NCBI GenBank assembly: GCA_003556835.1
Contig: PWQG01000114.1
Coordinates: 1-8,344 of the forward strand
Length of the DNA stretch: 8,344 nt
Reading direction: 5' to 3'
Source of the DNA: Gammaproteobacteria bacterium
GTDB lineage: Bacteria; Pseudomonadota; Gammaproteobacteria; Pseudomonadales; Pseudohongiellaceae
Shown: positions 6,594-8,344 of the stretch, in pieces
How positions within the stretch are numbered: position 1 is the stretch's first letter
How the letters are laid out: every line of letters starts with the position of its first letter
Translations under genes and position numbers: made by a program
Notes under the pieces: model-generated
Seen by the model: the letters and a program-made list of their open reading frames with translations, nothing else
Database searches by the model: none
Told to the model about the DNA's origin: nothing

Positions 6594-7679
6594 TCAATCG
6601 ATGGGCTTGATGATCAGGCGCTGCCCCTCGCCCGGATCCGCGTCCAGCAGCTGTCGCAGATGACCGGCCGCAAAATCCGGCGTCAGCGCCGTGAGGCAGG
6701 CACGATGCCCCAGGGGACATTCGCGCTGGAAGCAGGGCCGGCAGCCGATGTCGGTTGCCAGCAATTTTACCCTGTCGGCCATGGGGGGCGTAAAGTCCGC
6801 CGAGGTCGACCCGTACAGGGCCAGTAAAGGACGGTTCAGGGCGGCTGCCACATGCATCAGGCCACTGTCATTGCTGACCACGGCCGTCGCTGCCGAGAGC
6901 AGGTCGATGGCCTGGGACAGGCTGGTGCGGCCGGCCAGGTCCCGGCAATACGGATGCTGCGCTGCCTCCAACGACTCCGCGATCTGCGCCGTGGCATCGG
7001 CATCGTTTTTCGAACCGAACAGCCAGACCTGCCAGCCGGCCTTGATGTACTCCGCCGCCAGCGCGGCGTAATGCCCCGGTGGCCACTGCTTGGAGGTACC
7101 GAACTCGGCGCCGGGACACAGGGCGAGTATCGGACGCTCATTGTGCAGATCCAGCACATGGCGCGCGCTGCGCACATCACGGGCATGGACCTGCAGGGCC
7201 GGTCGCGGCAAGGGGTCCGGCAGAGTGGCACCGGGAGAATCCGCCAGGGCGACAAAGCGCTCCAGCATCAGCGGGTAGCGCGCCCGATCCAGGCGACGGC
7301 AGTCATTCAGCAGGGGGCGCCGCATCTCTCCACGCCAGCCAGTGCGCCGACCAATACCGGCAAATCGCGGCAGCAGGGCCGACTTGAACGAGTTGGGCAG
7401 CACGATGGCCCGGTCATAAGCCTGGCCCCGGAGTTGTCGACCCAGGCGGTACCGGCCCGCAAGATCAAGCTGGCCATGCTGGAAAGGCGACTCCAGCGCC
7501 CGATTGACCTGGGGCATTCGCGCCAGCAGTGGCTCACTCCAGGCCGGCGCCATCACATCGATCAGGCAGCCAGGTGAGAGGTCCCGCAGGCGCATGAACA
7601 GCGCCTGGGCCATCACCATATCACCGACCCAGGAGGGCCCGATCACCAGGATGCGCTCTGCGGATGGGTCGCCGCTCAC
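6594..7679 (-). CDS. waaF: ADP-heptose:LPS heptosyltransferase II, WaaF (GTG start)
   Basis: This 361-residue GT9 enzyme adds the second heptose to heptose I of the inner core, acting after WaaC in the cytoplasm. The N-terminal RILVIGPSWVGDMVMAQALF (9-28) is diagnostic of WaaF and carries the presumed catalytic Asp20. Further motifs are LPNSFKSALLP (94-104), PGAEFGTSKQWP (189-200) with K197, VSNDSGLMHVAAA (268-280) and YGSTSADFTPP (289-299). A cysteine cluster follows (C313, C316, C321, C328). The start is the GTG at 7679: an in-frame TGA immediately precedes it, so no longer version is possible. A GGGGA lies 6 bases upstream, and the GTGA overlaps the glnE stop. The PGAEFGTSKQWP motif differs slightly from the usual PGAEFGPAKRWP. 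The N-terminus has about eight extra residues before the first beta strand. It is the first LPS gene of the coupled run. Confidence 0.95.
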   Translation of the reverse strand: MSGDPSAERILVIGPSWVGDMVMAQALFMRLRDLSPGCLIDVMAPAWSEPLLARMPQVNRALESPFQHGQLDLAGRYRLGRQLRGQAYDRAIVLPNSFKSALLPRFAGIGRRTGWRGEMRRPLLNDCRRLDRARYPLMLERFVALADSPGATLPDPLPRPALQVHARDVRSARHVLDLHNERPILALCPGAEFGTSKQWPPGHYAALAAEYIKAGWQVWLFGSKNDADATAQIAESLEAAQHPYCRDLAGRTSLSQAIDLLSAATAVVSNDSGLMHVAAALNRPLLALYGSTSADFTPPMADRVKLLATDIGCRPCFQRECPLGHRACLTALTPDFAAGHLRQLLDADPGEGQRLIIKPID

Positions 7680-8344
7680 TCATCGTCCCCATCGGAACCG
7701 AACAGATCCTGCCACAAGCGAGTGACCTGCTCGCGATGCTTTTCCAGATCAGCCAGTGGATCCTCCAGGTCGCTCTGTTGCAGGGCATGGCGATGGAGGG
7801 TGGCGCGCAAGGCGAGATAGGCTTCCATCAGCGCCTGGATGTCGCGCAGGGGCATCAATCCATTATCCCGCGCTGCCTCGAGAATCCGCATATTGTCCGA
7901 GTACTCGAGCAGCTCGGGACACTCGGCCGAGCGCGACAGCACAATGAACTGCACCATGAATTCGATATCCACGATACCGCCCCGTCCCTGCTTGATGACA
8001 AAGGATGGAGACTTGGCACCACTGCGACCGGCCTTGCGCGTCAACTCCTTGCGCATACGCCGGCGCATATTGGTGACTTCCCTGGCCAGGCGCTCGCGGT
8101 CCCGTGGTTTCTGCAACTGGTGCGCACGCAGCCTGGCAAAGGCCGCTGCCAGCGGACGGGAGCCGGCCACGGCCCTTGCTCGGACCAGCGCCTGGTGTTC
8201 CCAGGTCCAGGCATCCTCCTCCTGGTACTTCTCGAAAGCCGACAGGGAGCTGACCAGCAGGCCGGATTCTCCCGAGGGCCGCAGGCGCATGTCCACCTCA
8301 TAGAGTCGTCCGGACATGGTCTGGGTGTCGAGCATGGTGATCAC
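7676..8344 (-). CDS. glnE: GlnE, bifunctional glutamine synthetase adenylyltransferase/deadenylase (C-terminal 222 residues)
   Basis: GlnE adds and removes AMP on glutamine synthetase subunits in response to PII and glutamine, setting nitrogen assimilation in the cytoplasm. Only the end of the protein is present. It runs off the right edge, and the GTG at 8344 is an internal Val codon rather than a start. Against a usual length of about 950-980 residues, roughly three quarters is missing. The visible part belongs to the C-terminal adenylylation domain: RLYEVDMRLRPSGESGLLVS (13-32 of the fragment), AWTWEHQALVRAR (45-57), GRGGIVDIEFMVQF (120-133) and the helical end LRATLHRHALQ (179-189). It finishes in an acidic SDGDDE tail. 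Its TGA overlaps the waaF GTG. glnE lies next to the LPS core genes in Pseudomonas too, where ilvE separates them as I recall. Confidence 0.96.
   Translation of the reverse strand: MITMLDTQTMSGRLYEVDMRLRPSGESGLLVSSLSAFEKYQEEDAWTWEHQALVRARAVAGSRPLAAAFARLRAHQLQKPRDRERLAREVTNMRRRMRKELTRKAGRSGAKSPSFVIKQGRGGIVDIEFMVQFIVLSRSAECPELLEYSDNMRILEAARDNGLMPLRDIQALMEAYLALRATLHRHALQQSDLEDPLADLEKHREQVTRLWQDLFGSDGDDE
7686..7690 (-). promoter_or_regulatory. Shine-Dalgarno site for the GTG start of waaF
   Basis: The - strand reads GGGGA, then CGATGA, then GTG at 7679. The site lies inside the last codons of glnE. The GTGA at 7679-7676 serves as start for waaF and stop for glnE. A nearby ATG at 7683 is out of frame with waaF. 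Confidence 0.6.

Noticed and set aside
6852..7577. 241-codon open frame on the + strand, antisense to waaF
   Set aside because: It is a shadow of a confident WaaF. It is rich in Gln, Arg and Gly without recognisable motifs.
8342..8344. GTG at the right edge as the glnE start
   Set aside because: GlnE is about 950 residues and this position falls inside the C-terminal adenylylation domain. It is an internal Val codon at the window border.

Overview
The window looks like a chromosomal lipopolysaccharide (LPS) core-oligosaccharide locus from a GC-rich gammaproteobacterium. The reasons are the gene content and order (glnE, waaF, waaC, waaG, waaP, carbamoyltransferase), which closely follows the Pseudomonas aeruginosa core locus as I remember it, and the typical gammaproteobacterial forms of WaaC, WaaF, WaaG and WaaP. 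I cannot name a genus. The Pseudomonas order has ilvE between glnE and waaF; here ilvE is absent and glnE runs straight into waaF.

Layout. Bases 2-1045 (+ strand) hold the C-terminal part of a multi-pass membrane protein, probably a GT-C/GT39-type glycosyltransferase whose start lies left of the window. Everything from 1046 to 8344 lies on the - strand and reads right to left: glnE (C-terminal 222 residues only, running off the right edge), waaF, waaC, waaG, a waaP gene fused to a second kinase-like domain, and a NodU/CmcH-type carbamoyltransferase. The junctions are extremely tight: a GTGA overlap (glnE/waaF), a 13-base gap (waaF/waaC), ATGA overlaps (waaC/waaG and waaG/waaP) and a TAATG overlap (waaP/carbamoyltransferase). 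This points to one polycistronic, translationally coupled unit with its promoter outside the window. The + strand gene and the carbamoyltransferase converge with their stop codons back to back and no base between them. There is no intergenic stretch longer than 13 bases, and I see no tRNA, rRNA, CRISPR, insertion sequence or convincing terminator.

How the genes work together. WaaC and WaaF add the first and second L-glycero-D-manno-heptose to the Kdo-lipid A acceptor. WaaG then extends from the second heptose with a hexose. WaaP phosphorylates inner-core heptose, and the fused C-terminal kinase may add a further phosphate. The carbamoyltransferase probably decorates heptose with an O-carbamoyl group, as proposed for WapO of P. 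aeruginosa. All of these act on the cytoplasmic side of the inner membrane. GlnE is a nitrogen-control enzyme and is a neighbour rather than a pathway member.

Most of the window is a conserved housekeeping locus and I see no wholly new system. The most interesting points are the one-chain tandem kinase, the variant N-terminal motifs of the carbamoyltransferase, the matching cysteine clusters in both heptosyltransferases, and the coupling of glnE to the LPS operon.
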